A stretch of DNA of 64,000 bases. It comes from Paramecium octaurelia. Its lineage: Eukaryota; Ciliophora; Oligohymenophorea; Peniculida; Parameciidae. The translations under genes were made by a program, and so were the position numbers. Shown here piece after piece: positions 48,078 to 60,665 of the stretch. Location of the stretch: the NCBI GenBank assembly GCA_905182995.1, contig CAJJDP010000081.1:1466-65465 (forward strand), in the 5' to 3' direction. Each line of letters begins with the position of its first letter. The stretch's first letter is position 1. Under the pieces are notes generated by a model that made no database searches, was not told where the DNA came from, and saw only the letters and a list, made by a program, of their open reading frames with translations.

Positions 48078-49469
48078 ATGATATCATTTGATTAAATACT
48101 AGAAAAGAAAATAGGGACTGGGTTTTACCAATTCAAAACCATTTCAATAGTAGGATTAGTTGAGTTTTGTAATGGTATACTTTTCACATTTATGTCAATT
48201 ATGATGGCAATCCTTAAATCTGAATGGAATTTAACTTCATCCCAGACTTCTAACATTGGGTCATCCTATTTGTTAGGAATAGTGTTAGGGAACATACTTT
48301 CTGCTTTTCTTGTCGATAAAATTGGTAGAAAAACGACTTTTGCATTTTCTACAGCAATTAGTACGTTTTTATGTTTTAAAATAAGTTTTACTAAAGCATA
48401 TATAGAAATGATCCTTTTAAGATTGTTCTTTGGAATGATATTCGGGATAACCTATCAATTAGGGTTCATAATCCTCTCAGAAATAACTGAAGCGAAATTT
48501 CGAGGCCGATTTAGCATGTCTCTTTCACTTCTATTTGTTTTGGGGAAAATATTCTTGATAATTCTTTGCTTTGCATTTTTAGACAGTTTTGAAGCTGGGA
48601 ACTGGGAAGGTTTAATGCTTTTTAATGTAGTGCCATTGAGTATTGCCTCAGTGCTTTCATTTTTATTTTTAAAAGAAACTATCAGATATTAATTGAACTA
48701 AGGAAAGTTTGATTAGGCATTCAAAGAAATAGAAACCATTTTAGAAGAAAATGGAAGGGAGGAACACCTATTAGATGAAGAAGAAGTAACCTATAAAAAA
48801 ATATTATTATAGAAAAAAGGGTTATAAAATTGGTAAGAAAAACAAAAAGCTGAATTTCAAGAATAGCAATTGCACAAATATGGGATATTCTCTTCTGAAT
48901 ACAGAACAATTACCCTTTTACTCTGGCTAATCTTTATCTTGGCTAACTTCTAAAGCATGACTATTTATCTTTTGATGCCATTTTTGTTAGCCCGTAAAAA
49001 TTCAGGGTTTAGTTCTATGCTAATTTTGTTTAGTTTTGAATTCTGCTTCTCAATCATCATCTATTATTTTATTGACAATCCTCATTATGGCAATAGGATA
49101 AAAATAATCGCTTATTCAGGATTTGCTTTATTATTATCCAACGTTTTACTCTACATATATTAAGAATCATTTCTCTATGTTGGTTTGTTTATTATTAAAA
49201 TTGCAACAAGAGGGTTGTTTTCAACTATTAGCATTTTAGCTTGTGAAAGTTACCCTTTGTATCTAAGGTCATAAGGGTGTGGAATAGCATAGGCAGTAGG
49301 CAAAATAGGGGTGATCCCTTCTCCATATTTGTTGGTTCCTTTACTATTCTTTGATCCATATTTGCCTTTTTTATTGATGGCTTTATTGTCAGTTTTAATT
49401 TTGATGTTTGCTTGTGTTTTTGATAAAGATAAAACACTCAAGCACTTAGAAACTTTAAAAGATGAATGA
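48078..49469 (+). CDS. MFS transporter, SV2/SLC22-like, tandem copy 1
   Basis: 463 residues, no intron. Twelve membrane segments are expected. The loop 2-3 motif is FLVDKIGRKTTFAFSTAIST (DxxGRK, major facilitator signature). TM4-5 carries FGITYQLGFIILSEITEAKF followed by RGRF, the family PESPR-like region is replaced by LKETIRYQL, and the second half includes ARGLFSTISILACESYPLYL followed by RS, typical of the organic-ion/SV2 branch. Substrate unknown. A paralogue follows 42 bp downstream in the same direction. Confidence 0.85.
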
Positions 49470-49511
49470 ATATATTTATGTGTTTTTTTCTTAATTAATT
49501 ATTTTATCAGA

Positions 49512-50898
49512 ATGATTTCTTTTGATGAGATACTTGAAAAAAATATTAAAACAGGGTGGTATTAAGCAAGAACTCTTTCCATTATAGGACTACAGGAGTT
49601 TTGTGCAGGTCTTGAATATCTATTTATGTCAATCCTTATGACCATACTAAAAGAAGAATGGAATTTATCATAAAATCAAGTAGCACTATTAAGCTCAATA
49701 TTTCTATTTGGGATTGTTTTGGGCAATTTTTTATGTGCTTTTCTGGCTGACATAATAGGGAGATAGATAACATTCATTATTTTCTCTGGATTATCTGTTA
49801 TTTTGATATTCTATACTAGTTTTTGTGATAGTTACAAGGAAATGATAATTCTAAGATTTTTATATGGATTAACCTTTGGTACACTTAATCCTCTTGGTTA
49901 TGTTTATGTAACAGAAATTACTGAAGCGAAATATCGAGGGAGATTTTCTTATGCTCTCACATTGATTTATATTTTAGGCAAAATCTACTTTGTGATTTTA
50001 TGTTTTATCTTTTTGGATGATTACACTTCAGGGAATTGGAGGGGACTCATTAGATTTAATGGAATTCCAATAACGATTGCATTCATCTTGTCTATTCTGT
50101 ATTTGACTGAAACAATTAGATCACATTTGAGTAAGGGAGAATATGAAATAGCTCTTAACTTAATCGATTAATAAATTACAATAAATGGCAATACAGACTT
50201 ATTATTATGTGATTCTGAAGTATATTTGTTTAATAATAAAGAAAAATGGGTTAATAAGTTGGTCTAAGTAATAAAAGGTTGAACTTTAATAGGAAGAAAT
50301 AAACATATATGGCATTCTATCATAAGAATATAGAAAAGTAACTATTCTCTTATGGATTTTGTATATTTTAACTAATTTTTAAGAAATGACAATCTTCTTG
50401 CTCTTACCATTTCTATTACAAAATAATCATTCTGGATTTCTTCCAATGCTTGCTCTATACATAATAGAATTTATATTTGGATCCATCCTTTACAACATTA
50501 TAGATGATGCTAAATATGGAGGAAGAATCAAAATTATTGCATATTCAGCAATAACTTTAACATTTTCAAATGCCATTTTATACCTATTTAGGGATAAATA
50601 TCTATATTTAGCTTTATTCTTGACAAAAATTGCGACAAGAGGGTTATTTGCAACTATATGTATAATTTGTTGTGAAAGCTACCCAGTTAAAATCAGATCT
50701 TAAGGCTAGGGAATAGCACAAGCAGTAGGTAAAATAGCTGTACTTCCTTCGCCATACCTATTGATTCCGCTCTATTTTATAGACCCATACCTACCGTTTG
50801 CTGTGCTGTTCATCTTAGCAATAGTTATCTTAGCTATAGATTTTTTTTTTAAATAGGATAAAACTCAATAACATTTAGAAATTCTCAAAAACGAGTGA
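49512..50898 (+). CDS. MFS transporter, SV2/SLC22-like, tandem copy 2
   Basis: 453 residues (454 codons) with one 25-nt intron at 50268-50292 that its neighbour lacks. Colinear with the upstream gene: EITEAKYRGRFSYALTLIYI against EITEAKFRGRFSMSLSLLFV, CFIFLDDYTSGNWRGLIRFN against CFAFLDSFEAGNWEGLMLFN, and ATRGLFATICIICCESYPVK near the end. The loop 2-3 motif is FLADIIGRQITFIIFSGLSV. The two genes are evidently a tandem duplication that has diverged; the intron was gained here or lost in copy 1. Substrate unknown. Confidence 0.87.
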
Positions 50899-51721
50899 TT
50901 TTATTATTTGATTTAAATATATGAATAATTAATTATAAATTAGTAAAGATCATTCTTAACATTGTTATATACTGAAAATAAATGGAATTCCCTTGATCAA
51001 ATAGAACAATTAATTTCAATTTTAAAGAGAAAATTAAGGAATTAAAAATTTAATTTATAATTTTTAGTTCCTTTTAATAAATATTTTTAATCTAATATCT
51101 ACGAAGATTTCATGATGATTCTACTTATAAATATTTGTTGTGTCTTATTGGGTATAAGTTTATAAATTAACAAGGCTGAAATTGATAAATTGATTATACA
51201 GGTGAGGAAGACAGAGAATGTTATGAAAAAAGAACTGAATTCATTTAGAAATATCAAAGAAATTAAAATATAAAGATTCCTATGAGTTTAATCAAAAGTT
51301 ATTATTTTAAATATATTCCCATTTACGTCTCATAATCCTCTTCAATTATTGATTACTCCTGATTACTTTTTCGATTCAAAATATTTCAAAAGTGATTATT
51401 GAATATGTAACTACATTTTAATAAATAATGAATATTTTTTAATCAGTCTTACTTTTCCTTTACAAAGATTAGAAAAAAGAGAAAGAAATTTCACTTGCAT
51501 TGAATTCTTAGGAAATATTAAAAGTCATTATAAATCACAAATATTAAATAAAGTAGTTTAATAGAATCATACACAATACTTTTTCTTATACTTTTACAAA
51601 ACCTTAGAGCATAACTTAGTTGCTCTTCTATTAGGTACACGTATTGAAATAGGGCTTTCAATATTATTGTAGGTATATCCCTTTAATCTAAAAGGAGATT
51701 TGTATTATTCACATAATTTTT
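50899..51721. other. intergenic, no gene seen
   Basis: A+T-rich spacer of about 0.8 kb. No frame with coding character on the plus strand; a minus-strand frame overlapping its right end is discussed under rejected items. Confidence 0.5.
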
Positions 51722-51952
51722 ATGGAGAAATACTTTTTGGAAATTTAGGTAGATGAAAACTAATGTTTTATTGAAGAATCCTTTATGAGTTTGAGTTACC
51801 TGATGGCACATTAGTGTTCTTGCTGTGAAGAGTGCTGCGACTAGACTTAGGTTAAATTCTGTAGATTTCTTCTGGAGTCGAAGGTGGTGATATTTAAATA
51901 GGTTTTTAAAAAAATATTGAAGTATCTTAAATTGGCAATAGGCAAAGCTTGA
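51722..51952 (+). CDS. small Cys-rich hypothetical protein
   Basis: A 76-codon ATG-to-TGA frame. After an acidic start (MEKYFLEIQVDENQ) comes a tight cysteine cluster (HQCSCCEECC) and then a basic, amphipathic C-terminus (KVVIFKQVFKKILKYLKLAI). The cluster could bind metal (inference). A longer frame exists antisense, but this reading has better residue composition. Without homologues it remains tentative. Confidence 0.35.
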
Positions 51953-52367
51953 AAGGTAGTGAATAATTAGTACATTTAACTTTTGGATTTTCATCAATTT
52001 TGAGCTTAATAAATAAAAAAAATAATTAAATAATTCTTAGAAATTCTTTAATTTCAATATCAAATTAATTGATTTTGAATTTACAAGGACAGTATGAATG
52101 CGATATGAAATATTTGGTAAAAATCATAATTTAATACTCATTATTGAATATTTCCAAGTTGAAACATATTTTATGGTCCTTGAGTATTTTATGGAACATT
52201 CTCAATATTGGAATCTTAAGATTGGGTGTAAGTTTAGAAATCATTAGTTGATTATCCACATAAAAAAATAGTGATTTCTTAATTTTTCTATATTAAAATC
52301 ATAGATGGATATACTACTTTTAAAGGTTATTGTTATAAATAAATTTAATTACGTATATTTTTTTATT
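51953..52367. other. intergenic, no gene seen
   Basis: A+T-rich spacer upstream of the aquaporin gene; no coding-like frame. Confidence 0.55.
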
Positions 52368-53174
52368 ATGAGTCAAGACACTAAAATTATTAAACGAACA
52401 TAATTTACACCTTAGGAGTCAGATATTAAAAATATCATTCCAACACAAGGAAAATCAAAGGAGGAGATGCGGATTTTCCTTTTTGAGTTCTTTGGAATGG
52501 CATTATTTGCTTATGGGTAATCAGCCAATTCTTATTCATAGAATCATATGCTCATAAGGGTCAGATGAATTTTTGGCTTTATTTTTCTTTGCTTCTGTGT
52601 GTTTGGCTGCACCATTTTCAGGAGCACACGTTAACCCTGCTGTTACTTTGGCAATGCTACTTTCAAGAAGAATCAATTTTGGATAAGCAGTGCTATATTG
52701 GTTGGCCCAATTTACTGGGGCTTTATGTGGGGCGTGTTGTTGCTACCTAATATTGAATGAGGTTGACAGTCCTTAAGTGAAGAGTTAAGAATACAGTTGG
52801 ATATTATCGGATGTAAGTGGTGAGGCATTTGGAGCATTCACCTTTATTCTTTTTATTCTAATACAAACAGATTCAGAAACAACGTTAACGCCTGGAGGAT
52901 AACCAATGACAACTTATGTTCTAGTAGCGTTGGCGTTGTATTTTTCAAGAGGATTTACATTTCATTCTGGAGGTACAATACAAATTTTGAATCTACTAAA
53001 GGTTGTTTGAACCCCGGGATGGCAGTATCCTTGTAACTCTTTTAATCATTTTAAACAGGAGACAGGTAGAGAATGGAATTTTTGTGGGTATTCGTTGGTG
53101 GTCCATTAGGAGGGGGATTTGGAGCAAGTGTGTTTTTTGAACTCTTTTATAAAAAATAAATAAGGAGACTCTGA
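52368..53174 (+). CDS. aquaporin / major intrinsic protein
   Basis: 250 residues (251 codons) with introns 52517-52541 and 52973-53001 (ends AAAG). A six-TM water or glycerol channel of the MIP family. After a polar N-terminus, FEFFGMALFAYG begins TM1. The first half-helix has FSGAHVNPAVTLAMLL (canonical NPA), and the second has HSGGCLNPGMAVSL, so the second NPA box is NPG and the usual following Arg of the selectivity filter is replaced by Met. The C-terminal TM is FVGGPLGGGFGASVFFELFY. The altered second box predicts a wider or differently selective pore (inference). No frameshift, so the gene looks functional. Confidence 0.9.
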
Positions 53175-53679
53175 AATTATCAATCATTTTAATTAGATTA
53201 TTTTAAATCATATCCTAAATCTATTAACTTTCTATTTATTGTAATATTCTTAAACTAATCCAAATTGATAAGCCGTATTATTTGAATTAACTTTTATTTT
53301 AATTCTTAATTAAAAATTCCTCAAAATTGATAGACTATGATTCAATATACTATATCTTAAGTTAGATTCTATTCTGAATTAAATTTATGGATAGACATTT
53401 GTAAATTGTTCTTTTAATCAAATTCATAAAAATGATAGGGTTTCAATCAATTTTGTTAAAGGTAGAATCAAAATATCCTTCTAGAATTTAGATATGAATA
53501 TGTGAAGTAATTTTTAACAACTTGCTTAAAGATTTTAACTATTCTTCTACTAGTTAAAACAAAATTAGAATCAATTAACATAAAAAATTAATATTAAACA
53601 AATATGGTAGAATACCCTTTTTATTGTAGATGTTAAATTTCTTATAAGTGTTAAAACATTGATAGATATATAGATAAAT
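53175..53679. other. intergenic, no gene seen
   Basis: About 500 bp between two convergent genes; A+T-rich with no coding-like frame. Confidence 0.6.
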
Positions 53680-55590
<1,911 letters not shown>

Positions 55591-55672
55591 TGGATAACGC
55601 ATTTTTATTTCAAATGAAATGTTATTTTATTAAGTAATCTTCCCTCTCATAAGTTGTTAAAAATTAAAATAA

Positions 55673-56392
55673 TCATTTCTTTTTCTTTTACACCCCACTC
55701 TTTCCACACTATTTCGCTTTTGTCTCACAAAATACTATATGTTTCTTGGCCGCCTCTGCATTAAACTTCCTGTTGCAAAACTTGCATTACACCAAATCCT
55801 AAGCACTCTCCATCGCCCCACTCAAAGATGCCTACTCCTCCTTTGTCAATCGCTGTCCTTTGGCCTACCTGATTATAGCCCTGAATGCTTCACTCTGAGC
55901 TTTCCATTTTGGTTTCTCACTTTTCACCTACTACTACTACTTTTAACCTTATTTCTGTGGCTGTTTCTGCACCTGCCTTTTCATGGCCCCTCCCCTCCCT
56001 TGTCCATTATCTTCAGCCTCGATTTGTCTCTGCTTCTATGAATTGAACACCTTCCTCTTCTATTGGAACACCTTCTTACAAATCTATATATATATTTATC
56101 AATCCTCAATTTACCTTCGAATGCTTTTCCAAAGCCTTGGCATTGAATGACCTCCCGCATCCCTCTGGACATTAATAGAGTTTCTCTTCCACAACCTATT
56201 CCCCCTTCAACATTGGTTGCTATCTTGTTTTATTAGGAACTTCCTATTTTTTATTAACATTTAACTATGACTTGGTTGATTAAGTATTTGGTCTTGATGA
56301 TAAATCCTATTTAGTAGATTTAAGCTATTAATCCTATTGAACTGTTTATTTCAATTATAATTAAGATGTTGTAGCTGTTTTTGGTCTAATTG

Positions 56393-56468
<76 letters not shown>

Positions 56469-57014
56469 TTAAGATTTCAGTTGATTTGATTAAAGTTAAA
56501 GCTTGGTTTGTTATTTTTATTAAGTTAGAGTCTATTGTTTATTACTGACATTGGGTTATGTTTTCTCAGTATTCGACTAATTAGTAGGTAGTTAATCTGG
56601 TTGATTTGATTTGAATTAAATTGGTTACTTTTATTATGTAGACTGCTTTTCAGGTTATGAACACTACTGATCCTGAGCTTTAGTATTTCTTGCAGTTTAA
56701 TTGGATTAGGGAGATTTGCCTCTTTGAAGAATCTTGGGAACTGGCTTCTCATCAAAATTTGAAATGCATGATTTATTTTCCAATGTTTTCTTCTCAAAAG
56801 TCTATCTTACAGGAGATCTGGGTTAAGTTCTCTTAATTTAGTCTTCCTATGTACGAGTTGGAACGTTGGATAAATTTTGGAGGGGTTTTTAGATTGTGGA
56901 CACTGATTCAATCTTTGGTTTAAGGGTTGGAGAGGTTTGCGTATTTAATTGCTTATTGAGTGTATTTTATGGAATCTATGATTGCGCACTTACTTATTTG
57001 GATTACTTGAACAT
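55673..57014 (-). CDS. C2HC zinc-finger protein (ZC2HC1-like) with TAA-encoded polyglutamine
   Basis: 436 residues (437 codons) with one 31-nt intron at 56084-56114. The N-terminal 290 residues are disordered, Gln/Ser/Thr/Pro-rich, and include 23 consecutive Gln codons, all TAA (56394-56462). The C-terminal part carries two C2HC fingers: CPEGCGRSFNAKALEKHSKI followed by C, and CKFCNRKFNAEAAKKHIVFC. Between them is a basic, Gln-rich linker with KPKWKAQSEAFRAIIRQAKG. ZC2HC1/FAM164-type proteins carry such paired fingers; several are linked to cilia or centrosomes, though their biochemistry is poorly known. The exact codon count across 1.3 kb supports the whole model. Confidence 0.85.
56391..56465 (+). 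repeat. (TTA)23 microsatellite, coding on the minus strand
   Basis: Uninterrupted TTA/ATT trinucleotide run of 23 units at 56394-56462. On the minus strand it is read as TAA, that is Gln, inside the zinc-finger protein gene. Confidence 0.95.
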
Positions 57015-57084
57015 ATTCGATGTAGTTATTGACGGTTTGAATAAATTTAAAACTATATTATTTCGTTAATAAAATAAACTTGGC

Positions 57085-58569
57085 TCAATAACTGTGAATT
57101 AATTAGATTCTGTCAGCTGCAATATTCCACCAGAAATAGATTCTCCACTTATCCCCCTTCAATTTGCTCTCTTTATCCAATCCATAAACTATTGTCCGTT
57201 TACCATCGCAGACTTCAAAGTAATTGTTATCCACATCCAATTTGATTGCCAACAGTTTCGGAGGCATCTAACTTTTATGCAATGAACATTACTTTAAATA
57301 CATTGTTGAAATCAGTTCCGATTCTTACATTCAATCCTTCTCCATTTTGACTAAATAAATCTTTTCTGAACCCCTTGCCATATGGAGATTTGTCTTTTGA
57401 ATCATCTTGTACAACTCCTACAAAGAAATTTCCATTTGATCCAGCTCTCTTTTGATCGAATTCTTTAAATATGATGATGCAACCATGTTGACCCTCACTA
57501 AAACTAGTCTCAGAATATATAATTTATGATTGTAATCCAGCTCCAGCACATTCTTTATAATCTTCTGCCAATTGTTTAATCAAATTAGACTAATCTGCCT
57601 TTGACGGAGTGAATTTCCATTGAACTCTTCCAAATTTACGCTAATTTCGTTATAAATAAATTGAATACAGTCCATTGTTATATGCTAGTTTAAATTTATT
57701 CCCCATAGCTTTCTAAGGCTTGTCTATTGGATGCTATCTAATTAAACTCAACTTTTCCAGACATGACTCCTTGAAACACTTTTTTCATGCTAATGATCTA
57801 ATCAGATCTTTTTGGATCATTTAAGTATTCATTGATTTTAGCACTCAAGAGATTTGGATCACTCTTTGCATTTTCTTTGATGAGTGTCTTGATTTTAGTA
57901 AGATCATAGATGACATCATAATGTTTCTTCAGATTTTCAATTGAAGGTGTTTAATCTAATTTCTCCTCTATTTGATATAAGGGTCAAAAGTACCTTCTTT
58001 CTTAAGATCTTTCTTGTCTTCCTTTTTGTCATCCTTTTTTGTATCTTTCTTATCGTCCTTTTTGGTTTCCTTCTTATCATCCTTCTTTGTCTCCTTCTTG
58101 TCATCTTTTTTGGCGTCCTTCTTTTCTGGCTCCTCTTATTTAAGTTTTTCATCTTTGATGAATTATGTTGCATAGAGTGATTCCACCAAGAGTTGTTTCA
58201 CATTCTCAACTTGTTCATTCAATTTTTATTTCATCTGCATAAAGAAATCTTCGATGTCCTTCCTCTATAATTCTATGCTCTAAAAAAGTTACACTTCACA
58301 ATTACCTTATATCCAAGCAGGTATTCCTTTATCTTAGCACCGTCATCGTCAGCTGGCCAATTATACACAGAATAAGCATTTCCTTCCATGACTTCATCCA
58401 AATCGCATAGTTTAAGTTAGCTTACTAATTGTGATTTTGTAATGTCACCACCACTAGCGTCACTTTAACATTGAAAACAGAATAGTCTTTTCTCAGCTAC
58501 TTTTTGTAGAGTAATAGAAACAAACCTTTTTTTGTTATGATCTGCAATCGCACACCTCAGATCTTACAT
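57085..58569 (-). CDS. Lys/Asp-rich linker protein, possible WGR-like module, one frameshift
   Basis: About 468 residues, with introns 58280-58305, 57968-57993 and 57268-57292. The first 90 residues hold a Cys pair (LFCFQCQSDASGGD) and LSQ/L-rich helices (SYSVYNWPADDDGAKIKEYL) that recall zinc modules of PARP-like proteins. A highly charged linker of KKDDKKETKKDDKK-type repeats follows, then a helical segment. Then comes NNGLYSIYLQRNQRKFGRVQ, which resembles a WGR domain with FGR in place of WGR. The C-terminus ends DKWRIYFWWNIAADRIQLIH. A one-base frameshift lies in the plus-strand AACTTTTCC at about 57751-57758; with it corrected the gene is exactly 469 codons. No PARP catalytic domain is present. 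Family unproven. Confidence 0.6.
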
Positions 58570-58615
58570 TAATATATTAAATATTATTAAAGAAAATAAT
58601 TTAATCTCCAAGTTT

Positions 58616-60309
58616 TCATTTATTGCTATCTTTCATCAATAACTAAGTGAATTCTTAGAAAGTCACCACTCCATCTCCATTAGTGTCCAATTCAGAAAAT
58701 ATGCTGTTCCACTAATTCTCATTCAAAGCCAATCCTCCAAATATCTCTTGAAGTTCTCCTTTGCTTATAGTCCCATTTCCGTCCTTGTCAAATAGCTTAA
58801 AAGCTTGTTAAAGTTTCTCTTAAGCCATCAAATTCTGCAGCTCAGAAAAGGCTACAATGAACTCTCACTATTACTATTATGTCATTACCTGTGTATTCTA
58901 TTGTTCCTGAACAATCCACATCAGAGTGTTTAAAGATCTAATTAACTATCTGATTACACTTGACTTCATCTTGGTACAAGTCCATGTAACCTAAATTAAA
59001 TTTGCTTGTATTACATTAAATTAATTCATCCTTACTTAAAGTACCATCACCATTTTTGTCGATAGCACTAAATCCTTTGATTAATTCCTTCTTCTCCTTC
59101 TAAGTCATTATCTGTGTTGATATCAGCTGCAAGATAGCAGAACACAATTTGCTACTATTCTACAAAAATGAATGCAGTCAAAATACATGAAATTAAGAAA
59201 GATTTTCAAGATTTTAAGCATTGATTTTTTCTACTTTTTTATTGCTCACAATCCAAGTATCCTTTAAAGCCTACTCAGCTGACATTCTCTTGGCAGGATC
59301 TACAACTAAGAGTTTCGAGATAAAAGACTTAGCATCTTATGAAACATCACGCCATTCAGAACCTATACATCACTATTATATTGCAAATTACCAGTAAAAT
59401 CTACATACCCATTTTTAATATTTCGATATAATTCATCCACATTATTTCCTTTAAATGGTGGTTTTCCACACATCATTATGTACAATATTACTCCACAAGA
59501 CCAAACATCACATTTGCTGTTGTAGTTTTAGTCAATAACCTCAGGAGCTATGAAATAGGGTGTTCCAGTTTTTTATTTCAATTTTGTGTTTGACAGAATC
59601 TATTTGGCTGTTCCAAAATCAATGATTTTGAGTATCTAATCAGATCCTCTTTAATCAAATAGAATGTTTTCTGGTTTCAAATCCCTAAATGATTGTGTGC
59701 AATATTACCTATGAACTATGTTTCTGTGATGACAGTAATTCACAGCATTTAATATTTATTTCATATAATTTGCAGCCATACTCTCATTTAGATTGTTCCT
59801 TTATTAGATTCTATCAAACAACTCCCCTCCACTTAAATATCTTGGTTAATCATCTCTATTTACTCAGTTATCAAGTAATAGTAGCGTTCATCTTAGTAAA
59901 GCTCAAAAATATTCACGATATTCGGATGATCAAGATCTTTCAGAATGTTGACTTCCTGAATCATCCTTTCTCGTTGGCAGGCCAAGATTTTGTCTTTAGC
60001 TATTTGTTTCATTGCGCGACTTATATTGGTCGATTTTTACCTAACCAAACTAACTCTTCCAAAGGTTCCTTCAAAGATATCAAAAAACTTACAACCTTCC
60101 CCTAAAGTAGATTCTATTTCATAGTATTGAGAAATATCTCCACTCTTTAAGGACACGAATATGCTGGGAGCAACCCTAAAATCTGTTCTCTATTTCACAA
60201 GACTTTTGTTCGATTTTATTGTAGAAATTTCTTAAGTCTTATGAAAAGTGGTCAGACTCTCTCTTTTAGAAGTAACTACTCTCTTAGGTTGGCCATTGCA
60301 CGAGCCCAT
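58616..60309 (-). CDS. calcium-dependent protein kinase (CDPK)
   Basis: 512 residues (513 codons) with six introns: 60069-60095, 59841-59863, 59685-59708, 59363-59391, 59160-59186 and 58864-58888. The N-terminus [10 protein letters not shown] signals myristoylation and palmitoylation. The kinase core (about 70-330) has [56 protein letters not shown] and [11 protein letters not shown]. Four EF-hands follow: [36 protein letters not shown] and [12 protein letters not shown], all with intact calcium-binding loops. CDPKs couple calcium signals to exocytosis and motility in alveolates. Three of the introns end in AAG or GAG rather than TAG, and the 27-nt intron in the glycine loop is a multiple of three without a stop. 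Confidence 0.95.
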
Positions 60310-60665
60310 GCTATTATTCTTTTTGAGTAAAATAATAATAAATCATATATCCTTTTTAAATTGCAATTATGATCTATAAATTTAATTAAGTCAAAGCTTA
60401 ATTATTATCATAATGTAGCAATCAAAAGGTTTTTTAATTAGTCAAACTGTACTTGAATATTTATGGATGCACAACGTAACAATAAAAAATTGACTGTAAT
60501 TGTCCCTCCTAAAAAATGCAGAGGAGCATTCTCGTCATTTCAACTGGGTTTCAATTTAATAGACAAAATTGTAACTAATGTTATATATTCTCTATTCTTA
60601 AGTTAATGTTTCTTAATTAAAAAATATAATTTATAAATCTTATACCGAAAACTTTTATTTAATAC
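60310..60665. other. divergent promoter region
   Basis: About 355 bp between the CDPK start (minus) and the ULK-like kinase start (plus). No coding-like frame; presumably both promoters. Confidence 0.6.

Noticed and set aside
51683..51997. 104-codon minus-strand ORF opposite the small Cys-rich ORF
   Set aside because: It stays open further left in the ciliate code, but its composition is less protein-like than the plus-strand reading, and no family or intron pattern supports it.
57085..58569. Poly(ADP-ribose) polymerase
   Set aside because: There is a WGR-like stretch and a possible zinc module, but no catalytic domain, so the enzyme name is not justified.
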